From Rhodoplanes serenus (GTDB taxonomy: Bacteria; Pseudomonadota; Alphaproteobacteria; Rhizobiales; Xanthobacteraceae), in the NCBI GenBank assembly GCA_009720755.1, contig WNKV01000015.1:1-64000 (forward strand): a DNA stretch of 64,000 nt. Reading direction: 5' to 3'. This document shows, one piece after another, positions 29,823-40,342 of this stretch (the stretch's first letter is position 1; each line of letters opens with the position of its first letter). The notes under the pieces are model-generated. The model searched no databases. It was given only the letters and a program-made list of their open reading frames with translations, and was not told where the DNA came from. The position numbers were made by a program, and so were the translations under genes.

Positions 29823-31415
29823 TCAGGCCGGCCGCCGGCGGCGCCACACGGCGGCCGCCAAGGCGAGCACCACGGTCGCGGCGGCGGTCGCGTCGCCGGT
29901 GCGGGCGTAGAGGGTCGGGGAAAGCGGAGCCGGCAGGTCGGCGTCGAGCACGGCCTCGCGGCCGAGTCCGAGGTGGGCCACGGTGCGGCCCACCGGATCG
30001 ATCACCGCCGAGACGCCCGTATTGGCGGCGCGGACCAGCGGCAAGCCTTCCTCGACGGCGCGCATGCGGGCTTGCAGCAGGTGCTGGAACGGGCCCGGGC
30101 TGAGGCCGAACCAGGCGTCGTTGGTGACGTTGAGGAGCCAGCCCGGGCGGGCGCCGCGCGGCGTCACCGCATGCGGGAAGATCGCCTCGTAGCAGACCAG
30201 GGGCACGAAAGCGGGGGTGCGGGGCAGATCGATGGTGCGCAGCCGGTCGCCGGCCAGGAAGCCACCCGGCACCCGCACGAGTTGCTCGACCCCGAACCGG
30301 CGCATGAGCCCGGCGAGCGGGATGAACTCGCCGAACGGCACCAGGTGCACCTTGTCGTAGACGGCCGCGATGGCGCCGTCGGCATCGAACACGTAGACGG
30401 AATTGTACGCCTCGATACGGCCGGGGCGCGAGGTGTCGGCGAGGCGCGCCGCGCCGGTGATCAGCACGGCGCCGGGCGGCAGCAGGTCGGCGATGGCGGC
30501 GAGCGCGTCGGCCTCGCGGGTGACGAAGAACGGGAAGGCGGATTCCGGCCAGATCAGGTGGGTCACGTCGGCGATGCCGCGCGGCCGCCGGTCGGTCGGC
30601 CGGCTCGACAACGCGACATAGCGGCGGATCACGTCGGCCTTGGCGGCGTAGTTGAATCGCTGGTCCTGCGGAATGTTGGGCTGCATTAGGCGCAGCCGCA
30701 CGCCGTCCACCAGGGCGGTCGGGTTCTGGGCGAGCCGAATCGCCCCGTAGAGGCCGATCGCCAGCACGAGCGCCAGGGCGACCGCCGGCAGCCGCCACGG
30801 CCGCGGCGTCTCGGCCTCCGAGTCGGCGAGGACCGCGGGGGACGCGAAGACCAGCACGGCGATGAACGTCATGCCCCACAGGCCGACGAGCCCGAAGCCC
30901 TGGGCCAGCGCCAGGGGCTCGGCGAAGGCATAGCCGAAGGCGTTCCACGGGAAGCCGCCGAGCAGGTGGCCGCGCAGCCATTCGGATGCGGTCAGCGCCG
31001 CCGCCAGCGTGACGATGCGCAGCCAGCCGGGCGTCCACAGGGCGCGGGCGAGCGCGAAGCCCGCCGCCGTGAAGGCGGCGAGACCGGCCGGCAACGCCAG
31101 CACGGCGGGGCCGAGCGCCCAGCCGAACTTGTCGGCGTCGACCAGGAAGGCGGCCCCGATCCAGTACAGGCCCGACAGGAAGTAGCCGAAGCCGAACCAC
31201 CAGCCGGCGGCGGCTGCCGACCCGGCGCCGTTCCAGCGGCCGGCCCCGGCGCCGTCGATCAGCCACACCACCACCGGAAAGGTGACGAGGAGGGCCGGCC
31301 ACAGGTGCAGCGGCGCCATCGCGAGCGTCGAGGCGGCGCCCGCCAGCACCGCGATGAGGGCGCGCCGCGCCCCCCAGGCGAGCACGATCGGATGGGCGAC
31401 GCGGGCGAGGATCAC
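29823..31415 (-). CDS. lnt: Apolipoprotein N-acyltransferase
   Basis: Lnt adds the third acyl chain to lipoproteins at the periplasmic face of the inner membrane. The 530-residue chain has six or more N-terminal membrane segments, then a nitrilase-like domain from about 225. The catalytic triad is visible: Glu in WPESAFPFF, Lys in YDKVHLVPFGEFIP and Cys in PLVCYEAIFP. GTG start overlaps the corC stop (GTGA). Confidence 0.95.
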   Translation of the reverse strand: MILARVAHPIVLAWGARRALIAVLAGAASTLAMAPLHLWPALLVTFPVVVWLIDGAGAGRWNGAGSAAAAGWWFGFGYFLSGLYWIGAAFLVDADKFGWALGPAVLALPAGLAAFTAAGFALARALWTPGWLRIVTLAAALTASEWLRGHLLGGFPWNAFGYAFAEPLALAQGFGLVGLWGMTFIAVLVFASPAVLADSEAETPRPWRLPAVALALVLAIGLYGAIRLAQNPTALVDGVRLRLMQPNIPQDQRFNYAAKADVIRRYVALSSRPTDRRPRGIADVTHLIWPESAFPFFVTREADALAAIADLLPPGAVLITGAARLADTSRPGRIEAYNSVYVFDADGAIAAVYDKVHLVPFGEFIPLAGLMRRFGVEQLVRVPGGFLAGDRLRTIDLPRTPAFVPLVCYEAIFPHAVTPRGARPGWLLNVTNDAWFGLSPGPFQHLLQARMRAVEEGLPLVRAANTGVSAVIDPVGRTVAHLGLGREAVLDADLPAPLSPTLYARTGDATAAATVVLALAAAVWRRRRPA

Positions 31416-32692
31416 GGGCGCGTCCGGCCGGGTGGGAGGTCGGTGTGCGGGGCGGGGCCGGGCTCGGACGGAGACGAGGGCGCCGAGGGCGTAGACGTCG
31501 ACGGCTCCGGTGCCGCGCCGTCGCGGCCGAGCGGACCCGTGCCGCCCAGCGTGCCGCCGCTGCCCTGCGGCCCGGCGGGCCGCGGCTCGCGGCCGCTGCG
31601 CCGCGGCTTGGCGCGCGAGATCTTCACCCGCTTCACCCGGCGCGGATCGGCGTCGAGCACCTCGATCTCGAACGGCTCCGGCCCGGGCACGATCTCGCCG
31701 CGCACCGGCACCCGGCCGACCCGGGTGACCAGGTAGCCGCCGAGCGTGTCGACCTCCTCGGCGGCGTCGCCGACGTCGAACTCGGCGCCGACGCTCGCCA
31801 CCACGTCCTCGAGCGGCGTGCGGGCATCGGCCAGGAACGAGCCGTCGGGCTGGCGCACCAGGCTGCGGGCCTGCTCGTCGTGCTCGTCCTCGATGTCGCC
31901 GACGATCTGCTCGACCAGGTCCTCGATGGAGATCAGCCCGTCGGTGCCGCCGTACTCGTCGATGACGAGGGCGAGGTGCACGCGGGTCGCCTGCATCTTG
32001 GCCAGCAGGTCGAGCGCCGGCATCGAGGGAGGCACGAACAGGATGGTGCGGACGATGCGGGTCTCCACCAGCGGCATCGCGAGATCGATGGCGCGCAGAT
32101 CGAGATCGGCCGGGAAGCGCTTGCGCCGCTTGTTGGTCGGCGGCGGCACCGCCGCATGGGTTGCCATGAAGGAGACGAGGTCGCGGATGTGGACCATGCC
32201 GACCGGGTCGTCGAGGGTGTCGTCGTAGACGACGAGCCGCGAGTGCCCGGCCTTCTCGAACACCTTCACCAGCTCGCCCAGCGGCATGTCCTGCTGGACC
32301 GCGACGATATCGGCGCGCGGCACCATGATGTCCTCGGCGCGGCGCTCCCGCAGGTCGAGGATGTTCTTGAGCATGGCGCGCTCTTCCGGCGAGAAGCCGC
32401 CGTCGCCGCCTTCGGCGGGGGGGCTGCCGTCGAGCAGCACCGCGAAGTCGGCGCGCGCCGAGCCCGGCTTCCAGCCGAACAGGGTGCGGACCAGCCGCTG
32501 GAGCCAGCCTTCGCCGGCCTCGCGGGGCAGGACCTCGCCGCGGAGGGCCGGCACCGCCACGCTCCGCGTCTCGCTCGCGGCGGTGCCGAGATGGTCGCTG
32601 CCGACGGAGTCGCGGGACTCGTCGGCGCCGGGGCCACGGGCGTGGCTCGCCGGCCGGTTCGGTTCGTTACGACTGGGAGGCTCGTCGGGCAT
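31412..32692 (-). CDS. HlyC/CorC family protein with CBS domains
   Basis: The 426-residue protein has an acidic/low-complexity N-terminus, two CBS domains (RRAEDIMVPRADIVAVQQD near 135; LVETRIVRTILFVPPSMPALDLLAKMQ near 215), IDEYGGTDGLISIEDLVEQIVGDIEDEHDE (about 250-279) and a C-terminal CorC_HlyC domain. It lacks the DUF21 membrane part, as in CorC of the ybeY-corC-lnt cluster. Proposed roles are divalent-cation handling or ribosome-linked functions; neither is proved here. The last 70 residues are Pro/Ser-rich. Confidence 0.9.
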   Translation of the reverse strand: MPDEPPSRNEPNRPASHARGPGADESRDSVGSDHLGTAASETRSVAVPALRGEVLPREAGEGWLQRLVRTLFGWKPGSARADFAVLLDGSPPAEGGDGGFSPEERAMLKNILDLRERRAEDIMVPRADIVAVQQDMPLGELVKVFEKAGHSRLVVYDDTLDDPVGMVHIRDLVSFMATHAAVPPPTNKRRKRFPADLDLRAIDLAMPLVETRIVRTILFVPPSMPALDLLAKMQATRVHLALVIDEYGGTDGLISIEDLVEQIVGDIEDEHDEQARSLVRQPDGSFLADARTPLEDVVASVGAEFDVGDAAEEVDTLGGYLVTRVGRVPVRGEIVPGPEPFEIEVLDADPRRVKRVKISRAKPRRSGREPRPAGPQGSGGTLGGTGPLGRDGAAPEPSTSTPSAPSSPSEPGPAPHTDLPPGRTRP

Positions 32693-32703
32693 GGTGGCGG
32701 CGG

Positions 32704-33258
32704 TCAGGCGCATTCTCGTCCGGCATAGGGGTCGGGGACGGCCAGCGAGGCGAGAATGTCGCGCTCGCGGGCCTCCATGAGGTCGGCCTCGGAATCGGTG
32801 ATGTGGTCGTGCCCGAGCAGGTGCAGGACGCCGTGCACGACGAGATGCATGAGATGATGCGCGAAGGGCTTGTCGTCGCGCTCGGCCTCGGCCCGCACGG
32901 TCTCGAAGGCCAGCACCACGTCGCCGAGCGGCGTCGGCTCGGTCGCACCGTCGGGATGCGCCACCGGGCTCGGCACGGCGGGGAACGACAGAACGTTCGT
33001 CGGGGCATCGCGGCCGCGGAAGCGGGCGTTGAGGGCCTGCACGGCAGCGTCGTCGGCCAGCACCACGCACAGCTCGCCGGCCGGCTGGCCGGCCGGCAGC
33101 GCCGCCAGCGCGGCGCGGCGCGCCAGCGCCTCGGCCTCCGGCACCGCATCCCACAGGGCGGACTCGACGATGACGTCGACGCCGGTGTGGTCGCCGGCCG
33201 GGGTGTCGGTCTCGCTGCCGGCGGTGTCCGCCGAAGCGTCGGTTTGGGCGGTGGTCAT
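32704..33258 (-). CDS. ybeY: rRNA maturation RNase YbeY
   Basis: YbeY is a zinc endoribonuclease for 16S rRNA processing and ribosome quality control. The zinc motif HGVLHLLGHDH (HxxxHxxGHDH) is intact near residue 133. Other marks are LNARFRGRDAPTNVLSFP and GDVVLAFETV. The start overlaps the phoH stop (ATGA). Confidence 0.95.
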   Translation of the reverse strand: MTTAQTDASADTAGSETDTPAGDHTGVDVIVESALWDAVPEAEALARRAALAALPAGQPAGELCVVLADDAAVQALNARFRGRDAPTNVLSFPAVPSPVAHPDGATEPTPLGDVVLAFETVRAEAERDDKPFAHHLMHLVVHGVLHLLGHDHITDSEADLMEARERDILASLAVPDPYAGRECA

Positions 33259-34290
33259 GGGGAGCCCTCGCGCTTGCGGGCGTCGGCGCGGTCGTAGGCG
33301 GAGACGATGCGGGCGACCAACTCGTGCCGGACCACGTCCTCGGCCCCGAAGGTGGCGATGCCGACGCCCTCGACGTCGGTCAGCAGGCGCATCGCCTCGG
33401 CGAGCCCGGAGGTCTGGCCGGGCGGCAGATCGACCTGGCTCGGATCGCCGGTGACGATCATCCGGGCGTTCTCGCCGAGCCGGGTCAGGAACATCTTCAT
33501 CTGCATCGAGGTGGTGTTCTGCGCCTCGTCCAGGATGACGGCCGCGTTGGCGAGCGTGCGGCCGCGCATGAAGGCGAGCGGCGCGATTTCGATCTCGCCG
33601 GTCTGGAGCGCACGCTCGACGATGCGGGTGTCCATCAGGTCGAACAGCGCATCGTAGATCGGGCGGAGATACGGATCGACCTTCTCGCGCATGTCGCCGG
33701 GCAGGAAGCCGAGCCGCTCGCCGGCCTCGACGGCGGGGCGCGACAGCACGATGCGGTCGACCTCCTTGCGCTCGAACAGGGCGACCGCATAGGCGACGGC
33801 GAGCCAGGTCTTGCCGGTGCCGGCCGGCCCGGCGCCGAACACCAGGGCGTGCCGGCGCAGCGCCCGGATATAGGCGTCCTGGGCGGGCGAGCGGGCGCGC
33901 ACCAGGCGCTTGCGCAGGTTGATCTCCTCCGAGCGGGGACGCGGATCGGCGGAGTCGTAGTCGAACAGCGAGCCTTGGGCGATCGCCATGCGGATGGCGC
34001 CCTCGACGTCGCCGGCGCCGAGCTCGTGGCCCTGCTCGAGCTGCTCGTAGAGGGTTTCCAGCACACGGCGCGCCTGCTCGCAGGCGTCGCGCGGGCCACC
34101 GAGGGTGACGTGATTGCCGTGCGAGTCCGCCGTCACGCCGAGGCGGCGCTCGATCAGGGCGAGGTTCTGGCCGTACTGGCCGAACAGGGCGAGTGCCAGC
34201 CGGTTGTCCTCGAAGGCGAGGACGAGCTGCGCCTCCGCGGCGGGCGGCATCAGCGACGGCGTGTCGGTGGGGCGTCGTGACACGGTCGGG

Positions 34291-34313
<23 letters not shown>
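33255..34313 (-). CDS. phoH: PhoH family ATPase
   Basis: The 352-residue cytoplasmic ATPase has an N-terminal KH-like region, Walker [20 protein letters not shown] (about 148-166), [19 protein letters not shown] and Walker [11 protein letters not shown], followed by [20 protein letters not shown]. It is the PhoH-L form found next to ybeY, linked with RNA metabolism. ATG at 34313 lies inside the 3' end of miaB (23-bp overlap). Confidence 0.94.
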
Positions 34314-35748
<1,435 letters not shown>

Positions 35749-35861
35749 TGCCTCGTCGTCATCTCCCGTCCGGCGGCCGTCCGGTCCGCTGCCTTGCTGG
35801 GCGTTCATTCGGTGCCTTGGCATCCATATGGTGCACGACCGCCGTGATCGCACGACCGGAC

Positions 35862-35891
35862 ACGCGAGAACCTCACACGCGAGAACCTCAC
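35862..35891. repeat. Perfect 15-bp tandem duplication in the miaB leader
   Basis: ACGCGAGAACCTCAC occurs at 35862-35876 and 35877-35891. The remaining 35749-36137 spacer holds no visible gene. Confidence 0.85.
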
Positions 35892-36137
35892 AGGCTGGAT
35901 CGTCGAGACGATCGTCGCCGACCCTGCCGCCGCTCCGCCCCGATAGGGCCGACCTGCGGTCCGGCGATCCGGACCGGCAGCCTGACCCTCCATCACGCGG
36001 ACGGGACGACGACACTCGTGTGCTCGTCGCCCGGTCTAGCGGTTTTTCGGCCGAAATGGAATGGCGGGCGCTCAAACTCCCTCGGGCGCCCAGAAAAATA
36101 ACATGAAATTCAGTCGATTATGCTCGCGCCTGGGAGG

Positions 36138-36944
36138 TCAGCGGCGGTCCTGGGGAGCGGCGCGTCCGCGCAGGGCCTCGGCGGTGAGGCGGCGGACCCG
36201 CGTCTCCAGCAGCCGCGCCATCGCCTTGCGGTTGGAGGTGGTATCCCAGCGCAGCGGCTCGCCCCAGGTCACGGTGACGTCGATGGCGCCGTGCCGCCAC
36301 ACCCGCAGCAGGTGGGGCAGCAGGTCGCTCGCCCCGTACCAGGCGGCCACCGGCCGGTGCTGGCGGCCGAGCGGCAGGCCCTGAAAGCCCGTGTAGGCGA
36401 GCGACAGGGGCTGCACCAGCACGCTGCCGGTCTCGTCGCCGGCCTGGGCGAGGGCGTCGCCGGCAGCGCCGATCAGGGCCGAGCGGAACGGCAGCACCCG
36501 GTTGCCGTCGCTCGACGTGCCTTCGCCGAACAGCACCACCGGGTCGCCCTCGGTCAGCCGGGCGGCGATCTCGGCATTGACGTCGCGGGTCTTCTGGCGG
36601 CGCGAGCGATCGACGAACACCGAGCGCTGGAGCTTGGCGAACAGCCCGAACAGCGGCCAGGAGGCGATCTCGTGCTTGGCCACGAACACCACGGGCAGGC
36701 GCGACGTGATGACCGAGATGTCGAGCCAGGAGACGTGATTGGCGACGATCAGCAGCGGCCGCTGGGTCGCCGGCACCCCGATCTCGCGCACCCGCACGTC
36801 GAACAGGAGGCAGACGATCCGGTGAAACAGCAGCGGCACCAGCCGCCGCAGCGGCAGGCCGTAGCGGACCGACAGCCATTGCACCGGCAGCAGCGCGGCC
36901 GTCGCGACGGCGAACCCCGCCCCGGTGACGGCCAGCCGCAGCAT
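36138..36944 (-). CDS. Lysophospholipid acyltransferase (PlsC family)
   Basis: The 268-residue membrane-associated enzyme transfers an acyl chain to a lysophospholipid, probably 1-acylglycerol-3-phosphate or a related acceptor. The NHxxxxD motif is seen in VANHVSWLDISV (about 73-84), followed by KHEIASWPLFG and FGEGTSSDGNRVLPFRSAL (about 140-158). The start shares TGATG with the fur stop. Confidence 0.9.
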   Translation of the reverse strand: MLRLAVTGAGFAVATAALLPVQWLSVRYGLPLRRLVPLLFHRIVCLLFDVRVREIGVPATQRPLLIVANHVSWLDISVITSRLPVVFVAKHEIASWPLFGLFAKLQRSVFVDRSRRQKTRDVNAEIAARLTEGDPVVLFGEGTSSDGNRVLPFRSALIGAAGDALAQAGDETGSVLVQPLSLAYTGFQGLPLGRQHRPVAAWYGASDLLPHLLRVWRHGAIDVTVTWGEPLRWDTTSNRKAMARLLETRVRRLTAEALRGRAAPQDRR

Positions 36945-37378
36945 CAGGGCGCCGCCTTGTCGTCGAGCGGCACGGCGTAGAGCTCGAGCCGGTGGTCGAT
37001 GAGCCGATAGCCGAGCCGCCGCGCCACCTCGCGCTGGAGCTGCTCGATCTCCTCGGACTGGAACTCGATCACCTCGCCGGTGCGCAGGTTGACCAGGTGG
37101 TCGTGGTGGGACTCGCGGATCTGCTCGTAGCGGGCGCGGCCGGCGCGGAAGTCGTGGCGCTCGATGATGCCGGCGTCCTCGAACAGCTTGACGGTGCGAT
37201 AGACGGTCGACAGCGAGATGTTGGGATCGATCACGGCGCAGCGGCGATACAGCTCCTCGACGTCCGGGTGGTCGTCGGAGCCGGCCAGCACACGGGCGAT
37301 GACCCGGCGCTGCTCGGTCATCCGCATGCCCTTGGCGACGCATTGCGCCTCGATGTGGGTTTCGGTCTGGTCGTTCAC
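36944..37378 (-). CDS. fur: Fur family transcriptional regulator
   Basis: The 144-residue protein has the Fur winged helix (MTEQRRVIARVLAGSDDHPDVEELYRRC, ISLSTVYRTVKLFEDAGII) and the metal-binding ESHHDHLVNLRTGEVIEF. It lacks the C-terminal Cys pairs of classic zinc-bearing Fur, which fits alphaproteobacterial Fur/Mur proteins responding to iron or manganese. I chose GTG at 37378, which has GGAG about 8 nt upstream and keeps the usual length; an ATG at 37441 gives 21 extra residues with no ribosome site. Confidence 0.88.
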   Translation of the reverse strand: MNDQTETHIEAQCVAKGMRMTEQRRVIARVLAGSDDHPDVEELYRRCAVIDPNISLSTVYRTVKLFEDAGIIERHDFRAGRARYEQIRESHHDHLVNLRTGEVIEFQSEEIEQLQREVARRLGYRLIDHRLELYAVPLDDKAAP

Positions 37379-37471
37379 CCGCTGCTCCGCCGTTCGACCC
37401 TGCCGGGCCGGATCATAAGAGCCGCCGGATGCATCGTCCACGGCGCGCCGTCAAGCCGGAACGGCGTTTCG

Positions 37472-37957
37472 TCAGGCCAGATCGCGCCGCATCACCAGGG
37501 CGACCGCCGGCGTGGCGCCGGGTCGGGCGTAGTAGCCGGGCCGCTGCCCCACCTCGCGGAAGCCGGCCGAGCGATACAGCCGGCAGGCCGGGGCGTTGTC
37601 GCGATCGACCTCGAGAAACACCCGGACGATGCCGATGCCGGCGAGGCGGCCGAGATGCAGGGCGACCAGCCGCCCGGCGAGGCCGCGGCCGCGGCGGGCC
37701 GGGGCGACCGCGACCGACAGGATCTCGGCCTCGTCGACCGCACAGCGCGACATCACGAAGCCGGCCGGCGTCTCGCCCATCAGGGCGACGTCGGCCACCA
37801 CGGCGCGGTCGATCAGCAGCCGCTCGATCTCCTCCTCGCTCCAGCCGCGGCGGAACGATTCGGCGTGGAGCGCCGCGAGGGCGGCGGCATCGCTCGTCTC
37901 GGCGAGGCCGAAGCGGGCCTCGCCGCCTTTCCACCAGCGGCGCACCAGCTCGATCAT
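37472..37957 (-). CDS. rimI: Ribosomal-protein-alanine N-acetyltransferase (RimI-like GNAT)
   Basis: A 161-residue GNAT enzyme with the acetyl-CoA loop ARRGRGLAGRLVALHL (about 86-101) and EVDRDNAPACRLYRSAGFREVGQRPGYY near the end, typical of RimI. It sits directly after tsaB, its usual partner. It may acetylate the S18 N-terminus. Confidence 0.9.
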   Translation of the reverse strand: MIELVRRWWKGGEARFGLAETSDAAALAALHAESFRRGWSEEEIERLLIDRAVVADVALMGETPAGFVMSRCAVDEAEILSVAVAPARRGRGLAGRLVALHLGRLAGIGIVRVFLEVDRDNAPACRLYRSAGFREVGQRPGYYARPGATPAVALVMRRDLA

Positions 37958-37967
37958 CGCACTCGCC

Positions 37968-37999
37968 CGACCATCACATCCGCTCGACCATCACATCCG
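37968..37999. repeat. 15-bp unit repeated twice with 17-bp period
   Basis: CGACCATCACATCCG occurs at 37968-37982 and 37985-37999 in the tsaB-rimI spacer. Confidence 0.8.
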
Positions 38000-38004
38000 C
38001 CCGA

Positions 38005-38688
38005 TCAGCGCCGCGCCACCCGGGCGCCGCCCTGTGGCCGCGCGTCGGGGGCGCGCAGATAGAGCGGCTTGGGAAACGCCATGGTGTCGGCCGCGACGGC
38101 GCCGAGCCGCGCCACCCAGTCGATATCGGGGGCCGGCGTGGTGTCGACGCACAGCGGCGGGCGGGCGCCGGTCATCCAGGCGGCGTGCAGCATCCCGGCC
38201 GCCGAGCCGACCAGCCGGGTCGGCGCCGCGGTGGCGATGCGGGCCGCCTCGCGGATCGAGGCGATGCGCGGCGGGATGACGGCGCGGCCGCCCTCGCCGA
38301 CGAGCTGCATGTAGACGTGGTCGTGGCGGGCATCGATGGCGGCGAGCAGCGGGCTGCGGTCGTCGCTGGCGATGTGGGGGGCCGCGAAGGCGGCCAGCGT
38401 GGTCAGCCCGACCACCGGCTTGTGGGCCGCCAGCGCCAGGCCGCGCGCCGCCGCCACCCCGACCCGCAGGCCGGTGAAGCTACCCGGCCCGATGGTGACG
38501 GCGATGCGGTCGAGATCGCCGAACTCGAGATCGGCCTCGCTCATCACGCGGGCGATCATCGGCATCAGCGCCTCGGCGTGGCCGCGCTCCATCGGGCGTG
38601 ATTCGTGCGCCAGCACGCCACCACGATCGAGGTCGAACACCGCCGCGGAGCACGCCGAAAGGGCGGTATCGAGGGCGAGAACGCGCAT
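38005..38688 (-). CDS. tsaB: tRNA threonylcarbamoyladenosine biosynthesis protein TsaB
   Basis: TsaB is the non-catalytic partner of TsaD in making t6A37 of tRNAs. The 227 residues begin MRVLALDTALSACSAAVFD and contain ITVGPGSFTGLRVGVAAARGLAL-type sequence (VTIGPGSFTGLRVGVAAARG, about 70-89). The C-terminal part is truncated relative to TsaD, as expected. Confidence 0.94.
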   Translation of the reverse strand: MRVLALDTALSACSAAVFDLDRGGVLAHESRPMERGHAEALMPMIARVMSEADLEFGDLDRIAVTIGPGSFTGLRVGVAAARGLALAAHKPVVGLTTLAAFAAPHIASDDRSPLLAAIDARHDHVYMQLVGEGGRAVIPPRIASIREAARIATAAPTRLVGSAAGMLHAAWMTGARPPLCVDTTPAPDIDWVARLGAVAADTMAFPKPLYLRAPDARPQGGARVARR

Positions 38689-38854
38689 CCGGACGGCACT
38701 CCACGGACACCTGCGACGAGGCTCCGGACGAGCCTGCCGTCCTGGAACAAAAACCGCAAGCCGGCCGGTCGATGTGCCGGCATGGCAGGGGGCCGCGGGC
38801 GGAGTGGGGGACGGGGCGGGACGGGCGCGCGCCCCGCGGGGGGCGGAACGAGAA

Positions 38855-38877
38855 AGCGCCGGCGCGAGGCCGGCGCT
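38855..38877 (-). terminator. Terminator of the NifU-like gene
   Basis: A perfect 9-bp stem AGCGCCGGC / GCCGGCGCT with a 5-nt loop is followed on the minus strand by TTCTCGTTCC, 49 bp after the stop. Confidence 0.7.
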
Positions 38878-38925
38878 CGATCACGTGGACACGCGGCGGC
38901 GCCGCGCCGACCGATCCCGGCCGGA

Positions 38926-39477
38926 TCAGACCGGCCGCACCTCGACCACCTCGGGCACGTAGTGGCGCAGGAGGTTCTGGATGCCGTGGCGGAGCGTCGC
39001 GGTCGACGACGGGCAGCCCGAGCAGGCGCCCTTCATGGCCAGATACACCACGCCGTTCTCGAAGCCGCGGAAGGTGATGTCGCCGCCGTCGTTGGCGACC
39101 GCCGGGCGGACCCGGTTCTCGATCAGCTCCTTGATCAGCTCGACCGTCTCGGCGTCCTTCTCGTCGAAGAACTCGTCGTCCTCCTGGGCGGCCGTGCCGG
39201 TGAGCACCGGCGCGTCGGCCATGAAGTGCTCCATGATGACGCCGAGCACGCCCGGCTTGACGTGCTGCCAGTCCACATCGGTCTTGGTGACGGCGATGAA
39301 GTCGGTGCCGAAGAACACGGTGGCGACGCCCGGCACGTCGAACAGGCGCTGGGCGAGCGGCGAGGCGTCGGCGTCGGCCTTGCTGCGGAACTCCAAAGCC
39401 CCGTAGGGCAGCACGGCGCGGCCCGGCAGGAACTTGAGGGTGGCGGGGTTGGGCGTCGCTTCGGTCTGGATGAACAT
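38926..39477 (-). CDS. NifU-like iron-sulfur scaffold/carrier protein (Nfu type)
   Basis: The 183-residue protein has the N-terminal Nfu_N domain (MFIQTEATPNPATLKFLPGR) and a C-terminal NifU domain with the cluster-binding CSGCPSS (CxxC, about 155-158). It carries [4Fe-4S] clusters to apo-proteins. ATG at 39477 matches the usual family start. Confidence 0.95.
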   Translation of the reverse strand: MFIQTEATPNPATLKFLPGRAVLPYGALEFRSKADADASPLAQRLFDVPGVATVFFGTDFIAVTKTDVDWQHVKPGVLGVIMEHFMADAPVLTGTAAQEDDEFFDEKDAETVELIKELIENRVRPAVANDGGDITFRGFENGVVYLAMKGACSGCPSSTATLRHGIQNLLRHYVPEVVEVRPV

Positions 39478-39650
39478 GAGCTTGTCTCCTCGGCCGCGGG
39501 TCAAGGTCGCGGCGGGCCACGGTTCCGGCGGGTCGGGCGGCGGGCAGGGCGCGCCGGCCACGGCCCGGGAACCGCCGGTGCCCAAGAGATGTCCCTTCGA
39601 CGGACGGGCGTCAACCGCAGGGGGCGGGCGGTCCGTAGTCGCCCCGACCG

Positions 39651-39692
39651 GGCGAGCCACCGAGGGCGAGCCACCGAGGGCGAGCCCCCGAC
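39651..39692. repeat. 14-bp tandem repeat, three units
   Basis: GGCGAGCCACCGAG at 39651-39664 and 39665-39678, then a variant at 39679-39692. It lies between the universal stress protein gene and the NifU-like gene. Confidence 0.8.
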
Positions 39693-39729
39693 CGGCGAGC
39701 CGCACCGTAGCGGCGGCCGGCTCCGGCGG

Positions 39730-40224
39730 TCAGGTCATGGCGTCGAGCTCGTCGTCGGAGAGGTGTCCGGGCACGAGGCCCATGGGAATCGGGAACGAGC
39801 CCGCCGTCTTGGTCAGGCTGGTGACCAGCGGCCCGGGGCCTTCCTTGTCGTCGCCGGCGGCCAGCACCAGCACGGCGATGTCCTCGTCCTCGTCGATCAG
39901 CCGGGTGATCTCGGTGGCCGGGTCGCCCTCGCGGATCACCCGCTCGGGCGTGATGCCGGCGACGCCGTTGGCGCGCGCCGCGTAGCGGGCCAGCACCGCG
40001 TCGGCCTCCTCCTGCTGCTCGGCCTGCATGATGTCGGCGACCCCGAGCCACTGCGGGGCGCGGTCCTTGGTCTCGATCACCCGCAGCATCACCATGCCGG
40101 CCCCGGTGCGTCCGGCGCGCCGGCTGGCGTAGTACACGGCGCGGTCGCATTCCGGCGTGTCGTCGATGACCACGAGGAACTTGGGCCGGTGCCCGGCCTC
40201 GTAGCTGCGGCGTCTCCGGGTCAT
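39730..40224 (-). CDS. Universal stress protein family protein
   Basis: The 164-residue product shows a UspA fold: KFLVVIDDTPECDRAVYYASRRAGRTGAGMVML at the start and IAVLVLAAGDDKEGPGPLVTSL near 118-140. The classic GSHGRSG nucleotide loop is replaced by AAGDDKEGPGPL, so ATP binding is doubtful. ATG at 40224 (MTRRRRS) was preferred. Confidence 0.85.
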   Translation of the reverse strand: MTRRRRSYEAGHRPKFLVVIDDTPECDRAVYYASRRAGRTGAGMVMLRVIETKDRAPQWLGVADIMQAEQQEEADAVLARYAARANGVAGITPERVIREGDPATEITRLIDEDEDIAVLVLAAGDDKEGPGPLVTSLTKTAGSFPIPMGLVPGHLSDDELDAMT

Positions 40225-40342
40225 GGTCCGTCCGGGCGACGCATAGGCGCCGCCCACCTCCCGCCGGGAATCTGCCACGGCGACGGCCGCCGGCACAAGC
40301 GGACCGCGCGCAGTCTCGCCGTGGCGTCTCGGGACGGCCGTG

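Noticed and set aside
36061-36118. GGGCGC/GCGCCC hairpin after plsC as terminator
   Set aside because: The T-run would come before the stem in the minus-strand transcript, so it is not in terminator order.
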